Shown in pieces: positions 40,318-49,428 of a stretch of 64,000 bases of DNA. The translations under genes were made by a program, and so were the position numbers. The stretch's first letter is position 1. Each line of letters starts with the position of its first letter. The stretch is from Arthrobacter crystallopoietes (GTDB taxonomy: Bacteria > Actinomycetota > Actinomycetes > Actinomycetales > Micrococcaceae). The notes beneath the pieces are model-generated. The model had not been told where the DNA came from and did not search any database. It worked only from the letters and a program-made list of their open reading frames with translations. Where the stretch lies: contig NZ_CP018863.1 of NCBI RefSeq assembly GCF_002849715.1, positions 868,001 to 932,000 of the forward strand, given 5' to 3'.

Positions 40318-41682
40318 TTAAGCGTTGTTCTTCTCGGCGGCTTCGGCCTCGACCGCGGCACGCATGCTTTGCAGCCAGTAGCCGTGCTGCACGGGGTAGA
40401 GGCCTTCGTCTTCAGTCTTCGCGCCGCTGGAAAGCGGGTTCAGGCCGATCTTCTTCGCCTGCTCGTCCGGACCGTTCAGCTGGTGGGTTACCCCACGGCT
40501 GAGGTCGTTCCACTTCGCCGTGCCGGCGAGGTAGGTCTTCTGGCAGGAGCGGAACTCTTCCAGGTCATCCGGAGTGGCCATGCCGGAGGCGTTGAAGAAA
40601 TCCTCGTACTGCCGGATCCGGTTTGCCCGGGCCGCGTCGGACTCGCCCTTCGGGGCGATGCAGTAAATGGTCACTTCGGTCTGGTCCACCGAGATGGGCC
40701 GGAAGTGGCGGATCTGCGAGGAGAACTGGTCCATGATGTAGACATTCGGGTAGAGGCACAGGTTGCGCGAGGCGCCGACCATGAACTCTGCCTTCTCAGC
40801 ACCGAACTCCTGCGCGAGCTCTTCGCGCCGCTCGTACAGCGGGCGGTCTTCGGGATTGCCCCACCACATCCACAGCAGCAGGTGGCCATGGTCGAAGGAG
40901 TAGTAGCCGCCGCCCTGCTTGCCCCAGGTACCGGCATCCATCGCCTTCGTCTCGTTGCTGGACTCGCCCGCGGTCCGGCGGGCAGTCGTCGCCGCGTAGT
41001 TCCAGTGCGTGGCGGAGACGTGGTAGCCGTCGGCGCCGTTCTCGGCCTGGACCTTCCAGTTCCCGTCATAGGTGTAGGTGGAGGCACCGCGCAGCACCTC
41101 GAGGCCGTCCGGGGACTGGTCCACGATCATGTCCATGATCTTGGTGCTGTCACCGAGGTGCTCCTCGAGCGGCTTGACGTCTTCCTTGAGCGAGCCGAAC
41201 AGGAAACCGCGGTAGGACTCGAAGCGGGCGACCTTGGTCAGGTCGTGCGAGCCCTCTTTGTTGAACTGCTCGGGGTAGCCGGCGTCGCGGGAGTCCTTGA
41301 CCTTGAGCAGCTTGCCCTTGTTGTTGAACGTCCAGCCGTGGAACGGGCAGGTGAAGTTGTTCCGGTTATCCGTCTTGCGCCGGCACAGCATCGCGCCGCG
41401 GTGGCTGCAGGCGTTGACCAGGCAGTTCAGCTCGCCGTCCTTGGACCGGGAAATGACCACCGGAGTCCGGCCGATGTAGGTGGTGAAGTAATCGCCGACG
41501 TTCGGGATCTGGCTCTCGTGTGCCAGGTACACCCAGTTACCCTCGAAGATGTGCTTCATCTCAAGTTCGAAGATCTCCTCGTCCGTGAAGATGCTCCGCT
41601 TCGCCCGGTGGATCCCGTTCTCGTGATCCTCGATCAGGGCGTCCTCAAGGTGGGTGCGGATGCTGTCCAAGGTTTCGGTCAT
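40318..41682 (-). CDS. benA: Benzoate 1,2-dioxygenase, large (alpha) subunit
   Basis: 454 aa from ATG 41682 with GGAG six bases upstream; a start at 41697 lacks this. Converts benzoate to a cis-1,2-dihydrodiol carboxylate. Rieske centre near residues 92-115 (CSHRGAMLC, then CPFHGWTFN). The mononuclear iron site is built around [16 protein letters not shown], with the third, acidic ligand further on. First gene of benABC-benK-regulator. The dihydrodiol product needs BenD, which is not in this window. Confidence 0.94.
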   Translation of the reverse strand: MTETLDSIRTHLEDALIEDHENGIHRAKRSIFTDEEIFELEMKHIFEGNWVYLAHESQIPNVGDYFTTYIGRTPVVISRSKDGELNCLVNACSHRGAMLCRRKTDNRNNFTCPFHGWTFNNKGKLLKVKDSRDAGYPEQFNKEGSHDLTKVARFESYRGFLFGSLKEDVKPLEEHLGDSTKIMDMIVDQSPDGLEVLRGASTYTYDGNWKVQAENGADGYHVSATHWNYAATTARRTAGESSNETKAMDAGTWGKQGGGYYSFDHGHLLLWMWWGNPEDRPLYERREELAQEFGAEKAEFMVGASRNLCLYPNVYIMDQFSSQIRHFRPISVDQTEVTIYCIAPKGESDAARANRIRQYEDFFNASGMATPDDLEEFRSCQKTYLAGTAKWNDLSRGVTHQLNGPDEQAKKIGLNPLSSGAKTEDEGLYPVQHGYWLQSMRAAVEAEAAEKNNA

Positions 41683-41793
41683 GGTCACTCCATTCAACGT
41701 TGGGCGTCGTTGCCCGGCGGGCCACTTGGCAGCCGGTCCAAATCAGATATTCCACCCTCGCAGTACTGTGACCTGCGTCGCACCAGACATTTG

Positions 41794-41826
41794 CCTAGTC
41801 GCGGCTAGGGGGTCCAGCAAGACCCC
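41794..41826 (-). promoter_or_regulatory. Two inverted repeats upstream of benA, candidate regulator site
   Basis: CCTAG-N6-CTAGG (41794-41809) and GGGGTC-N6-GACCCC (41809-41826), 112-144 bases before the benA start. The minus strand reads ACTAGGCAAATGTC, close to CCTAGGCAATTGTC on the plus strand near benE (43260-43273). Confidence 0.45.
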
Positions 41827-41916
41827 TGGCGTCCTAAAACCACCCTCGATTGTCTGAATTCTTTTCCCCCGGAATTTCGCGGAAAACCGGCCGAATTTCC
41901 GTACCGGAAAGACAAC

Positions 41917-41945
41917 GGACCCCGGCTGCCGAAGCTTCCGGGGCC
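41917..41945 (-). terminator. Hairpin terminator after benE
   Basis: GGACCCCGG (41917-41925) pairs with CCGGGGCCC-type bases at 41938-41945 with one mismatch, 22-50 bases past the benE stop. Confidence 0.5.
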
Positions 41946-41966
41946 CGCACAATGTGAGTCCAGGCG

Positions 41967-43184
41967 TTAGACCTTGGCGCGTCTGCGCAGGACCAGATAG
42001 GACACGGTGCCGGCCAGGCATCCCCAGAACGGCGACACGATGCCCCACGGCGCAATGCCCGACGCCGTCACCACCAGGGTGATCAGTGCAGCTTCCAGGA
42101 CAGCCGGGGAGGCGTGGTCCGCCGTCACGGTGTCCTTGAAGGATCCTTGCAGCGCACCGATCAGGGCCACGCCGGCCAGGGCGGTGAGCATCTCCCCCGG
42201 GATCACCGCAAACAGCGCCACGATGGCCGTGCTGAAGGTGCCGAATGCCAGATAGAACAAGCCGCAGAAAACCCCGGCGATGTAGCGGCGCCGCGGGTCA
42301 GGGTGCGCCTCCGGACCGGCGCAGATCCCGGCCGTGATGGCGGCGAGGTTGATGGCGTGCGAGCCGAACGGGGCGAACAGCACTGACGCCACGCCGGACG
42401 CACCCAGCAGCAGCTTGTCGTTCGGCTCGTAACCGCTGGCGTGCATCATGGCCAGCCCCGGCCCGTTCTGTCCGGCCATGGTGACAATCAGCAGCGGTAT
42501 GGAAATGCCCATGATCGCCGTCGCATTGAACGTGGGCATGGTCCACAGCGGACCGGCCAGCGAGAGGGACAGCTGCGGTGCTGCAAGCTCGCCGGTGGAG
42601 ATGGCCAGCACGACGCCGGCAAACAGCGCCACGAAAACCGCATACCGCGGCAGGAACCGTTTGCCCGCGAGATAGGCAAGAACCAGGCCGCCGGCCACCA
42701 GCGGGGAGGCAATCACGGCCGAGGCCGCATTGACCACGAAGGGCAGCAGCACGCCGGCCAGGACACCCGCGAGGATGGGTTTCGGCACCGCGGCCAGCAG
42801 CTTGCCGAAGAGCCCGGTGACGCCGAGGACGGTCCCCAGGATGCCGGCGACAATGTACGCGCCGATGGCATCGGAGTAGGAGTAGTCCCCCAGCGCCGTC
42901 AGCAGCAGCGCGGCCCCGGGAACGGACCAGGCCACCATCACCGGCTGCCGGGTGAACAGGCTCAGCACCGTGCACACCAGTCCGCTGGCAATGGAAACCG
43001 CCCACACCCACGAGATGGTCTGCTCGGGAGTCAGCCCCGCGCTTTTGGCCGCTTCGAGCACCACCAGCAGTGGCCCGGCATAGGAGACGGCCACGGCGAT
43101 CAGCCCGGCCAGGACAGCCGAGAGCGACATCGCGGAGCGGTGGGTCAGGCGGGAAGAATCAGTCTTTGTGTTTGCCAGCGCCAT
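41967..43184 (-). CDS. benE: Benzoate/H+ symporter, BenE family
   Basis: 405 aa from ATG 43184; the longer open frame to 43268 has no sign of coding. About 12 membrane segments. Family marks include SWVWAVSIASGLVCTVLSLFTRQPVMVAWSVPGAA-type TM3-TM4 region (in parts), VPKPILAGVLAGVLLPF, and GSHAINLAAITAGICAGPEAHPD. Gene is separated from benA by 284 bases with its own terminator, so it is an independent unit. No clear ribosome site precedes the ATG. Confidence 0.93.
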   Translation of the reverse strand: MALANTKTDSSRLTHRSAMSLSAVLAGLIAVAVSYAGPLLVVLEAAKSAGLTPEQTISWVWAVSIASGLVCTVLSLFTRQPVMVAWSVPGAALLLTALGDYSYSDAIGAYIVAGILGTVLGVTGLFGKLLAAVPKPILAGVLAGVLLPFVVNAASAVIASPLVAGGLVLAYLAGKRFLPRYAVFVALFAGVVLAISTGELAAPQLSLSLAGPLWTMPTFNATAIMGISIPLLIVTMAGQNGPGLAMMHASGYEPNDKLLLGASGVASVLFAPFGSHAINLAAITAGICAGPEAHPDPRRRYIAGVFCGLFYLAFGTFSTAIVALFAVIPGEMLTALAGVALIGALQGSFKDTVTADHASPAVLEAALITLVVTASGIAPWGIVSPFWGCLAGTVSYLVLRRRAKV

Positions 43185-43260
43185 AATGTTGCAGACACTA
43201 TCCGACGGTTGTGGCGTGGCCAACAACTGCCCGGCCGATCCCGCGCATCCGCGTAACAAC

Positions 43261-43277
43261 CTAGGCAATTGTCCTAG
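43261..43277. promoter_or_regulatory. Inverted repeat upstream of benE, candidate regulator site
   Basis: CTAGGCAATTGTCCTAG, near-palindromic (CTAGG-N7-CCTAG), 77-93 bases before the benE start. Shares CTAGGCAA-T-GTC with the benA upstream region. Confidence 0.45.
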
Positions 43278-43291
43278 CCAACCCGGACATT

Positions 43292-43319
43292 ACGACGGCG
43301 GCGGCGCACCCGCCGTCGT
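43292..43319 (-). terminator. Hairpin terminator of the rbs operon
   Basis: ACGACGGCGG (43292-43301) pairs with CCGCCGTCGT (43310-43319) over an 8-nt loop, just past the rbsD stop. Confidence 0.65.
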
Positions 43320-43340
43320 TGGTTTCAGTAGGCGCCGTCC

Positions 43341-43721
43341 CTAGAACGGGACGCCGCAGCGCAGCACCACGTTGGCATAGGGCGTGGCTTCCCCGGTACG
43401 AATGATCAGGGCCGCCTGCGGGAGCACGGCCTTCAGTTCCTCGTGGCTTATCAAGACGGGCTGCAGGCCGCGTTGCTGAAGCCAACCCAGCACCTCGGGA
43501 CCGGTTTCGGCCGCTGCGGTGCTTGCCTCGACTTCGAGCTCTGCCAGCACCGCGTCCAGGACCTCGGTGAACCGGGGAACGCCCTGTACGAGCGCGAGGT
43601 CGACCACGGGCCCGGCGGCCGGCAGGGGCAGCCCGCAGTCCGCGATAACCACCAGATGCCCGTGGCCCAGCCGGGACAACCCGGCGTTGAGCGCCGGATT
43701 CAGGATGCCTGTCTTTTTCAC
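43341..43721 (-). CDS. rbsD: D-ribose pyranase
   Basis: 126 aa. Interconverts pyranose and furanose ribose so that the kinase can act. KKTGILNPALNAGLSRLGHGHLVVIADCGLPLP carries catalytic H20 and D28. The C-terminal NVVLRCGVPF is typical. Start overlaps the rbsK stop by 4 nt. Last gene of the operon. Confidence 0.95.
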   Translation of the reverse strand: MKKTGILNPALNAGLSRLGHGHLVVIADCGLPLPAAGPVVDLALVQGVPRFTEVLDAVLAELEVEASTAAAETGPEVLGWLQQRGLQPVLISHEELKAVLPQAALIIRTGEATPYANVVLRCGVPF

Positions 43722-44674
43722 AGCTGCTCCGCTTCTTCGGGTTCAATGCCTTGCCTGATCGCCGGCAGCTCATCGGCCAGCGTCGGATACGAAGGCTGCG
43801 CACCAGCTGCCTGTACCGCGAAGGCCCCGACGCGGGCGGCGAAACGGGCGGCTTCCACAAGGTCCTCGCCGCGGGACAGGGCCGCGGCAAGGGCTCCGGT
43901 GAATGCATCGCCGGCCCCCGTCGTATCCACAGCCCGAACCTTTGGCGCCGGTACAACGGTGACGGAAGCGCCGCCGTCGTCCGTGGTTTCTCCGACCAAG
44001 GCACCCGCGGCGCCCACGGTCATGACGACGGACCGCACGCCCGCGTCGAGGAGCCCGCGGACCAGGTCCTCGTGGGCAGTGCCTGCGGGCCGCACGGCCA
44101 AACCGGACAGCGCGAGCTCCGCTTCGTGTTCGTTGACCACCAGCGGATCGGCGGCGCGGACAACCGCTGGATCCAGCTCAACCACAGGGGCCAGGTTCAG
44201 CATGACCCGCCCGGTGGCGAGCGCGGCCGCGGCCTCGATGCCGTCCCGGGGAATCTCGCCCTGCAGCAGCACTATCTCCGCCGAGGCGATCAGCTCGCGC
44301 TGGCTTTCAACGGCGGCCCGGCCCATGGTTCCGTTGGCACCGGGGATCACCACAATGGTGTTTTCGCCGTGGCGGTCCACCTCCACCAGGGCCACGCCCG
44401 TGGAGCCGTCCGGATGCACCAGGCCAGTGAGGTTCACGCCAGCGGCGCGGAGACCGGAGAGGGCGATGTCCGCATAGGCGTCATTGCCCACGGCGCCCAC
44501 CAGCGCCGTTGCCGCTCCCAGCTGGGCCGCGGCAACGGCCTGGTTGGCACCCTTACCGCCGGGCAGAACTGCCATCGAGTCGCCCAGCAGCGTTTCGCCG
44601 GGGTTCGGATGGCGGTCAAGGCGGATCAGCAGATCCGCATTGATGGATCCCACGACGACGGTCAGGCCGCTCAC
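43718..44674 (-). CDS. rbsK: Ribokinase
   Basis: 318 aa PfkB-family sugar kinase that phosphorylates D-ribose at O5. N-terminal PGGKGANQAVAAAQLGA (sugar binding) and C-terminal VDTTGAGDAFTGALAAAL, with the catalytic Asp in GAGD. Start overlaps the rbsB stop (ATGA), and its stop overlaps rbsD. Confidence 0.94.
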   Translation of the reverse strand: MSGLTVVVGSINADLLIRLDRHPNPGETLLGDSMAVLPGGKGANQAVAAAQLGAATALVGAVGNDAYADIALSGLRAAGVNLTGLVHPDGSTGVALVEVDRHGENTIVVIPGANGTMGRAAVESQRELIASAEIVLLQGEIPRDGIEAAAALATGRVMLNLAPVVELDPAVVRAADPLVVNEHEAELALSGLAVRPAGTAHEDLVRGLLDAGVRSVVMTVGAAGALVGETTDDGGASVTVVPAPKVRAVDTTGAGDAFTGALAAALSRGEDLVEAARFAARVGAFAVQAAGAQPSYPTLADELPAIRQGIEPEEAEQL

Positions 44675-45612
44675 TTGATGAATTCCTCCACATTTTCCTC
44701 GGTCACGGTGGTTACCGGGACCGGCACGTTGGACTCGACGGTTTCGCCAGCCAGCAGCTGCGCCATCAGTTCCACGGAGCGCTTGCCCAGCTCGGAGGGC
44801 TGCTGCGCGATCGTCGCGGTCATGGTGCCGGCCTGGATCGCAGCGAGGGCGTCTTCGGTGCCGTCGAAGCCGACCACCTTGACGTCCGTGCCGGCCCTGT
44901 CGCCCAGCGCCTGGATGGCGCCGAGGGCCATCTCGTCATTTTCCGCGAAGATGCCGGTGACGTCGGAGTTGGCCTGGAGCAGGTTGGTGGCGACGTCGAG
45001 TGCCTGGGCGCGGTCGAAGTTGGCGGTCTGCTTGGCCACCACTTCGATGTCCGGGTAGGCCTTGATGCCCTCTTCGAAACCGGCGCCGCGGTCGCGGCTG
45101 GCGGACGTGCCGGCCACGCCCTGCAGCACGATCACTTTGCCCTTCTCGCCCATGGCCTTGGCCAGCTCGTCCGCGGCCTGCTTGCCGCCGGCGACGTTGT
45201 CGCTGGAGACCAGGGAGGCGATTTCGGCGTCGTTGACCGCGCGGTCAACCGCGATGACGGGGATGTTGTTTTCCAGCAGCGGGCTGACCGCGGCGGCGGC
45301 CGAGTCCGAGTCCACCGGGTTGATAATGACGCCCTGCACGCCGCTGGTCGCGGCGGTGGCCAGCTGGTTGGTCTGGGTGGCCGAATCGTTCTGCGCGTCG
45401 ACCACTTCCAGTGTCAGGCCCGCGGCCTCGGCGGCCTCGGTGGCGCCGTCGCGCAGGTCCACGAAGAACGGGTTGTTGAGGGTGGAAACGGCCAGCGTGA
45501 CCTTGTCACCGGAGGCGCCCTCTTCGCCTCGGTTGCAGCCGGTGGCTCCCAGCGCCACGGTCAGGCCCAGGGCCAGCACGGCGGTGCTGCGCTTGAAAGA
45601 CGTGAACTTCAT
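44671..45612 (-). CDS. rbsB: Ribose ABC transporter, substrate-binding lipoprotein
   Basis: 313 aa. Signal peptide MKFTSFKRSTAVLALGL... ending in the lipobox GATGC, so it is a membrane-anchored lipoprotein as expected for a Gram-positive. Periplasmic-binding fold of type I with QNDSATQTNQLATAATSGVQ and VIAVDRAVNDAEIASLVSSDN. The cognate permease and ATPase are encoded upstream. Confidence 0.94.
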   Translation of the reverse strand: MKFTSFKRSTAVLALGLTVALGATGCNRGEEGASGDKVTLAVSTLNNPFFVDLRDGATEAAEAAGLTLEVVDAQNDSATQTNQLATAATSGVQGVIINPVDSDSAAAAVSPLLENNIPVIAVDRAVNDAEIASLVSSDNVAGGKQAADELAKAMGEKGKVIVLQGVAGTSASRDRGAGFEEGIKAYPDIEVVAKQTANFDRAQALDVATNLLQANSDVTGIFAENDEMALGAIQALGDRAGTDVKVVGFDGTEDALAAIQAGTMTATIAQQPSELGKRSVELMAQLLAGETVESNVPVPVTTVTEENVEEFIK

Positions 45613-45655
45613 TGTTTTGGATCCTTCTCTAGTGATTGTTCGGGTTGTTCGGGTG

Positions 45656-46627
45656 TCAGTGTGTGGTGTTCTTGCGGCGCAGCACGTCGATCCCCACGGC
45701 CAGCGCGATGACCAGGCCGATCACCACCTGCTGCCAGAACGAGGACACGTTGAGCAGGTTCAGGCCGTTGCGGATGACCACCAGGACCAGGGCGCCCACG
45801 AGCGTGCCGGAGATCCGGCCCACGCCGCCGGCCAGGGAGGCACCGCCAATAACGACGGCGGCAATCGCGTCCAGTTCGTAGCCCACCGCAGCCTGCGGCT
45901 GGGCCGAGTCCAGCCGGCCGGAGAGCAGCATGCCGGCCAGGCCGGCGAACAGGCCGGAGAGGGCGAAGACGATGACCAGCACCTTCTGGACCGGGATGCC
46001 GGAGAGCCGCGCGGCTTCGGTGTTGCCGCCGACCGCGTACATGTAGCGGCCGATCACGGTGCGGTTGAGCAGAAACGCGGCAACCAGGCCGGCAACCACC
46101 AGCACCACAATGGGCATCGGAATCGGCCCGAGGTTGCCGCCCAGGAACGAGACCTGGTCCGCGGTCCGCACGGGCCGGCCGTCCGAAACCACCAGCGTCA
46201 GTCCTCGGGCCACGCTGAGCATGGCCAACGTGGCGATGAAGGACGGCAGCCGGCCGTAGGCAGTGGCCAGGCCGCTTGCTGCGCCGCAGGCCGCTCCGGT
46301 CAGGAGCCCGCCCAGCAGCGCAACCCAGCCGTTCAGACCGGCGGTGGTAAACATCGAGGCGGAGACCATCGCGGACAGCGCCGCCACCGATCCCACCGAG
46401 AGGTCGATCCCGGCGGCCACGATCACGAAGGTCATGCCGAACGCCAGCACGGCAATGGTGGAAGCCTGGATGCCGATATTGAGCATATTCCCGGGGGTGA
46501 GGAAGTCCGGCGTCGCAATGAACAGCGCCAGGCAGAGCACCAACAGCCCGACCAGCGCACCGTTGTTCGCCAGGAACTTCTTGATGTCCAAGCCTTGGCG
46601 CTTCTCGGCCTTCACAGCAGTAGTCAT
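45656..46627 (-). CDS. rbsC: Ribose ABC transporter, permease
   Basis: 323 aa, 8-10 membrane segments, BPD_transp_2 family. GIDLSVGSVAALSAMVSAS and RISGTLVGALVLVVIRNGLNLLN are the characteristic ribose/xylose permease regions. It lies 12 nt after rbsA and 43 nt before rbsB. Confidence 0.95.
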   Translation of the reverse strand: MTTAVKAEKRQGLDIKKFLANNGALVGLLVLCLALFIATPDFLTPGNMLNIGIQASTIAVLAFGMTFVIVAAGIDLSVGSVAALSAMVSASMFTTAGLNGWVALLGGLLTGAACGAASGLATAYGRLPSFIATLAMLSVARGLTLVVSDGRPVRTADQVSFLGGNLGPIPMPIVVLVVAGLVAAFLLNRTVIGRYMYAVGGNTEAARLSGIPVQKVLVIVFALSGLFAGLAGMLLSGRLDSAQPQAAVGYELDAIAAVVIGGASLAGGVGRISGTLVGALVLVVIRNGLNLLNVSSFWQQVVIGLVIALAVGIDVLRRKNTTH

Positions 46628-46639
46628 GTTCTTAGTCCC

Positions 46640-48157
46640 TTAACTCTTGTCTTCCAAGTCCCGCACCACGTCACGGACGGCCAGCGTCATGACCTTGTCC
46701 TGCGTGGCGTCTTCTGCTGCCAGTTCGCCGGAGAGATGCCCTCCGCTCATCACCAGGATCCTGTCGCTCATCCCGAGCACTTCCGGCAGTTCGCTGGAGA
46801 CCATCAGCACGGCGCCGCCGGCAGCGGTCACCGAGTTGATCAGTTCGTAGATTTCCACCTTGGCGCCGACATCGACGCCCCGGGTTGGTTCGTCGAGCAG
46901 GAGCACTCTGGCGCCGGCCGCGATCCAGCGGCCGAACACCGCCTTTTGCTGGTTGCCGCCGGAGAGCGAACGCACCGTCTGGTCCAGCCCGCTCATCCGG
47001 ATGCGCAGTTTTCCAGCCACGTCCTGCGCCTTGTCCCGCTGGCCCTTGAAGTCCACCAGGCCGGCCCTGGCTGTGCTGGCCAGCGTGGCATAGCCGATGT
47101 TCTCGTTGACGGAGGCATCCAGCACCAGACCCTGGACTTTGCGGTCTTCGGGCACATGCCCCAGTCCCGCCTTGATCCCGGCGCCGATGTTATGCCGCGG
47201 GATTTTCCGGCCCCTGATGGTGACGGTGCCCGAGTCATAGGGGTCCACCCCCGCGACGGCGCGGACTACTTCCGTGCGGCCGGCGCCCACCAGTCCGGCA
47301 AGGCCCACCACCTCGCCGGCGTGCACGGTGAAGCTCATGTTGTTGACCAGGCCCTTGATGGACAGCCCCTCCACCTCCAGCAACGGCTCGGACGGTCCGG
47401 TGTACTCGCGGCGGCGTGGAAACTGCTGGCTGATGTCGCGGCCCACCATAAGGCGGACGAGTTCCGGCTCGGGGGTGTCCGCAGGTACTTCGGCCACGAA
47501 CTTGCCGTCGCGCAGCACGGAGACGGAATCGCCCACTTCGGCGATCTCGTCGAGATGGTGGCTGATGAACACCATGCCCACGCCGCGCTCGCGCAGATCG
47601 TGCACCACGCTGAACAGCGCGGCGATCTCGCGGCGGGTGAGGGCCGCCGTCGGTTCGTCCAGAATCAGCATGCGGGCATCGAGGCTGAGGGCTTTGGCGA
47701 TCTCCACCAATTGCTGCCGGGCGATGCCCAGCTCCCCCACCGGGTGGTCGAGATCGATGTCCAGGCCGATCAGGTCCAGGGCCGCGCGCGCCTGCTTGCG
47801 CAGCGCAGAGCGGTCCACCATGCCGAATCTCTTCGGGAACCGGCCCATCATGATGTTCTCTGCCACGGACATGCTGGGCACGAGGTTCAGTTCCTGGTGG
47901 ATGGTGGCGATGCCGGCCGCTTCCGATGCATTGGTGTCGCGGAACCTGACCGGCTCGCCGTCGAGCAGGATCCGTCCGCCGTCGGGCTGGTAAACACCGG
48001 CCATCATTTTGATCAGCGTGGATTTGCCGGCACCGTTTTCGCCGAGCAGCACCTGGACCTTGCCCGGGTGGACACTGACGGTCACCTCGTCGATGACCTG
48101 CACAGGCCCGAAGGATTTGCTGATTTTTTCCAGCGTCAGAATCGGCTGTCCGTTCAT
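46640..48157 (-). CDS. rbsA: Ribose ABC transporter, double ATPase
   Basis: 505 aa with two ABC domains. The first has Walker A GENGAGKSTLIKMM, Walker B MLILDEPTAALT and switch FISHHLDEI. The second has a degenerate P-loop (GLVGAGRTEVVRAV) but a good signature LSGGNQQKAVFGRWI and LLLDEPTRGVDVGAK, as is usual for sugar ABC ATPases of this class. ATG overlaps the rbsR stop. Confidence 0.96.
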   Translation of the reverse strand: MNGQPILTLEKISKSFGPVQVIDEVTVSVHPGKVQVLLGENGAGKSTLIKMMAGVYQPDGGRILLDGEPVRFRDTNASEAAGIATIHQELNLVPSMSVAENIMMGRFPKRFGMVDRSALRKQARAALDLIGLDIDLDHPVGELGIARQQLVEIAKALSLDARMLILDEPTAALTRREIAALFSVVHDLRERGVGMVFISHHLDEIAEVGDSVSVLRDGKFVAEVPADTPEPELVRLMVGRDISQQFPRRREYTGPSEPLLEVEGLSIKGLVNNMSFTVHAGEVVGLAGLVGAGRTEVVRAVAGVDPYDSGTVTIRGRKIPRHNIGAGIKAGLGHVPEDRKVQGLVLDASVNENIGYATLASTARAGLVDFKGQRDKAQDVAGKLRIRMSGLDQTVRSLSGGNQQKAVFGRWIAAGARVLLLDEPTRGVDVGAKVEIYELINSVTAAGGAVLMVSSELPEVLGMSDRILVMSGGHLSGELAAEDATQDKVMTLAVRDVVRDLEDKS

Positions 48158-49170
48158 CGGTTGACTCCAGTCTTTGCAGGTCCGGTTGATTTGCGCACCA
48201 TCAGGCGGGTCGGCAAGACCACCGGCTCCGGCCTTTGTCCGGCGATAACTTCGTGCAGCAACCGGACGGCCGTGCGGCCCATCTCGTCGGCATCCTGCGC
48301 GATCAGGGTCAGTGCCGGACGCATGATGGCGAAGGCGTCAATGTCGTCGTAGCCAACCAGGGACAGGTCCTCGCCGATGCGAATGCCCAGTTCCTGGCAG
48401 ACCCTGACGGCCCCCATGGTCATCAGACCGTCCGCGGCGATCAAGGCGGTGGGCGCGTTGGTGAGTTCGAGGAGCTGCCGGGCACCCGCGGCACCGCTGC
48501 CCGCCTGGAAGTCGCCGAACACCACCAGTTCCGGATCCCGCTCCAGTCCGCAGTCCAAGGTCGCAGCCTGGAATGCGGCGAAGCGTTCCCTGCCGGTGGA
48601 GGCGGACCGCGGCCCGGAAATATAACCGATCCTGCGATGCCCCAGCGTCGCCAAGTGCTGTACGGCCTCGCCCATGCCGCTGGAATTATCTGCAGTCACG
48701 CTGGGCAGATCGATATCGTCGATCACCCGGTCCACGAACACCGCCGGCAGACCGCTCGACGCCAGCATTTCCACATTGGCGTTGTCTCCGCCCTGCGGCA
48801 CTAGGATCAGCCCGTCCACGCGCTGCGCCAGCAGCACGTCCAGGTAGCGGTTCTGCTGTTCGACGCTCTCATTGGCGTTGGCCAGCAGGGTGATCAGGCC
48901 AAGTTCAAGCGCCTGCTGCTCCGCGGCATGGGCGAGGTCGGCGAAGAAGGGGTTCCGGACGTCGGAGATCAGCAGGCCGATGGTGCTGGTGCGGGTGGAG
49001 CGCAGCGAGCGTGCCTGTGCGTTCGGGCGGAAGCCGAGTTCGGCGACAGCCTGCTCCACGCGTTCGCGTGACAGTACGGAAGTTGCCGGATGGCCGGACA
49101 GAACGCGGGAAGCCGTGGCGGGGGAAACCCCCGCACGGGCCGCGACATCGCGGATCGTTACACCCCGCAC
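48154..49170 (-). CDS. rbsR: LacI-family ribose operon repressor
   Basis: 338 aa from GTG 49170, with AGGAG seven bases upstream. N-terminal helix-turn-helix VTIRDVAARAGVSPATASRVLSGH, hinge helix, and ribose-binding-protein-like effector domain from residue 60 (TIGLLISDVRNPFFADL). First gene of the operon, so it probably regulates its own transcription through the double palindrome at 49231-49264. Confidence 0.93.
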   Translation of the reverse strand: MRGVTIRDVAARAGVSPATASRVLSGHPATSVLSRERVEQAVAELGFRPNAQARSLRSTRTSTIGLLISDVRNPFFADLAHAAEQQALELGLITLLANANESVEQQNRYLDVLLAQRVDGLILVPQGGDNANVEMLASSGLPAVFVDRVIDDIDLPSVTADNSSGMGEAVQHLATLGHRRIGYISGPRSASTGRERFAAFQAATLDCGLERDPELVVFGDFQAGSGAAGARQLLELTNAPTALIAADGLMTMGAVRVCQELGIRIGEDLSLVGYDDIDAFAIMRPALTLIAQDADEMGRTAVRLLHEVIAGQRPEPVVLPTRLMVRKSTGPAKTGVNR

Positions 49171-49230
49171 ACCAGCTCCTTTACTTGCCTGTCCACGGAA
49201 ATTCGGCTACCACTTGCCCCACCCACCTGC

Positions 49231-49264
49231 TCGTGGAATCGATTCCATGAAATCGTTTCCACGA
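49231..49264. promoter_or_regulatory. Double LacI-type operator before rbsR
   Basis: TGGAATCGATTCCA (49234-49247) is a perfect palindrome. It abuts TGAAATCGTTTCCA (49248-49261), an imperfect one. Outer arms TCGTGGAA (49231-49238) and TTCCACGA (49257-49264) are also complementary. It lies 61-94 bases upstream of the rbsR start. Confidence 0.75.
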
Positions 49265-49428
49265 GTATGAAACAGGTCACCATCCGGTGTCAACCCCGTC
49301 ACTTGCGGGGTCGGCCTCTTCACGTTTGCGACGACCGTCAGGCGCCGGAGCCTCCTCGGCCGGAGAAAGGCGTGGAACACTGGTAGCGGGAGTCAGGCGA
49401 GGAAGCATTTTCAGCTAACGGAGGCGCC

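Noticed and set aside
45062-48352. A 1096-codon open frame on the plus strand across rbsB, rbsC and rbsA
   Set aside because: It spans three well-recognised genes on the other strand and is His/Gln/Arg-rich without any domain.
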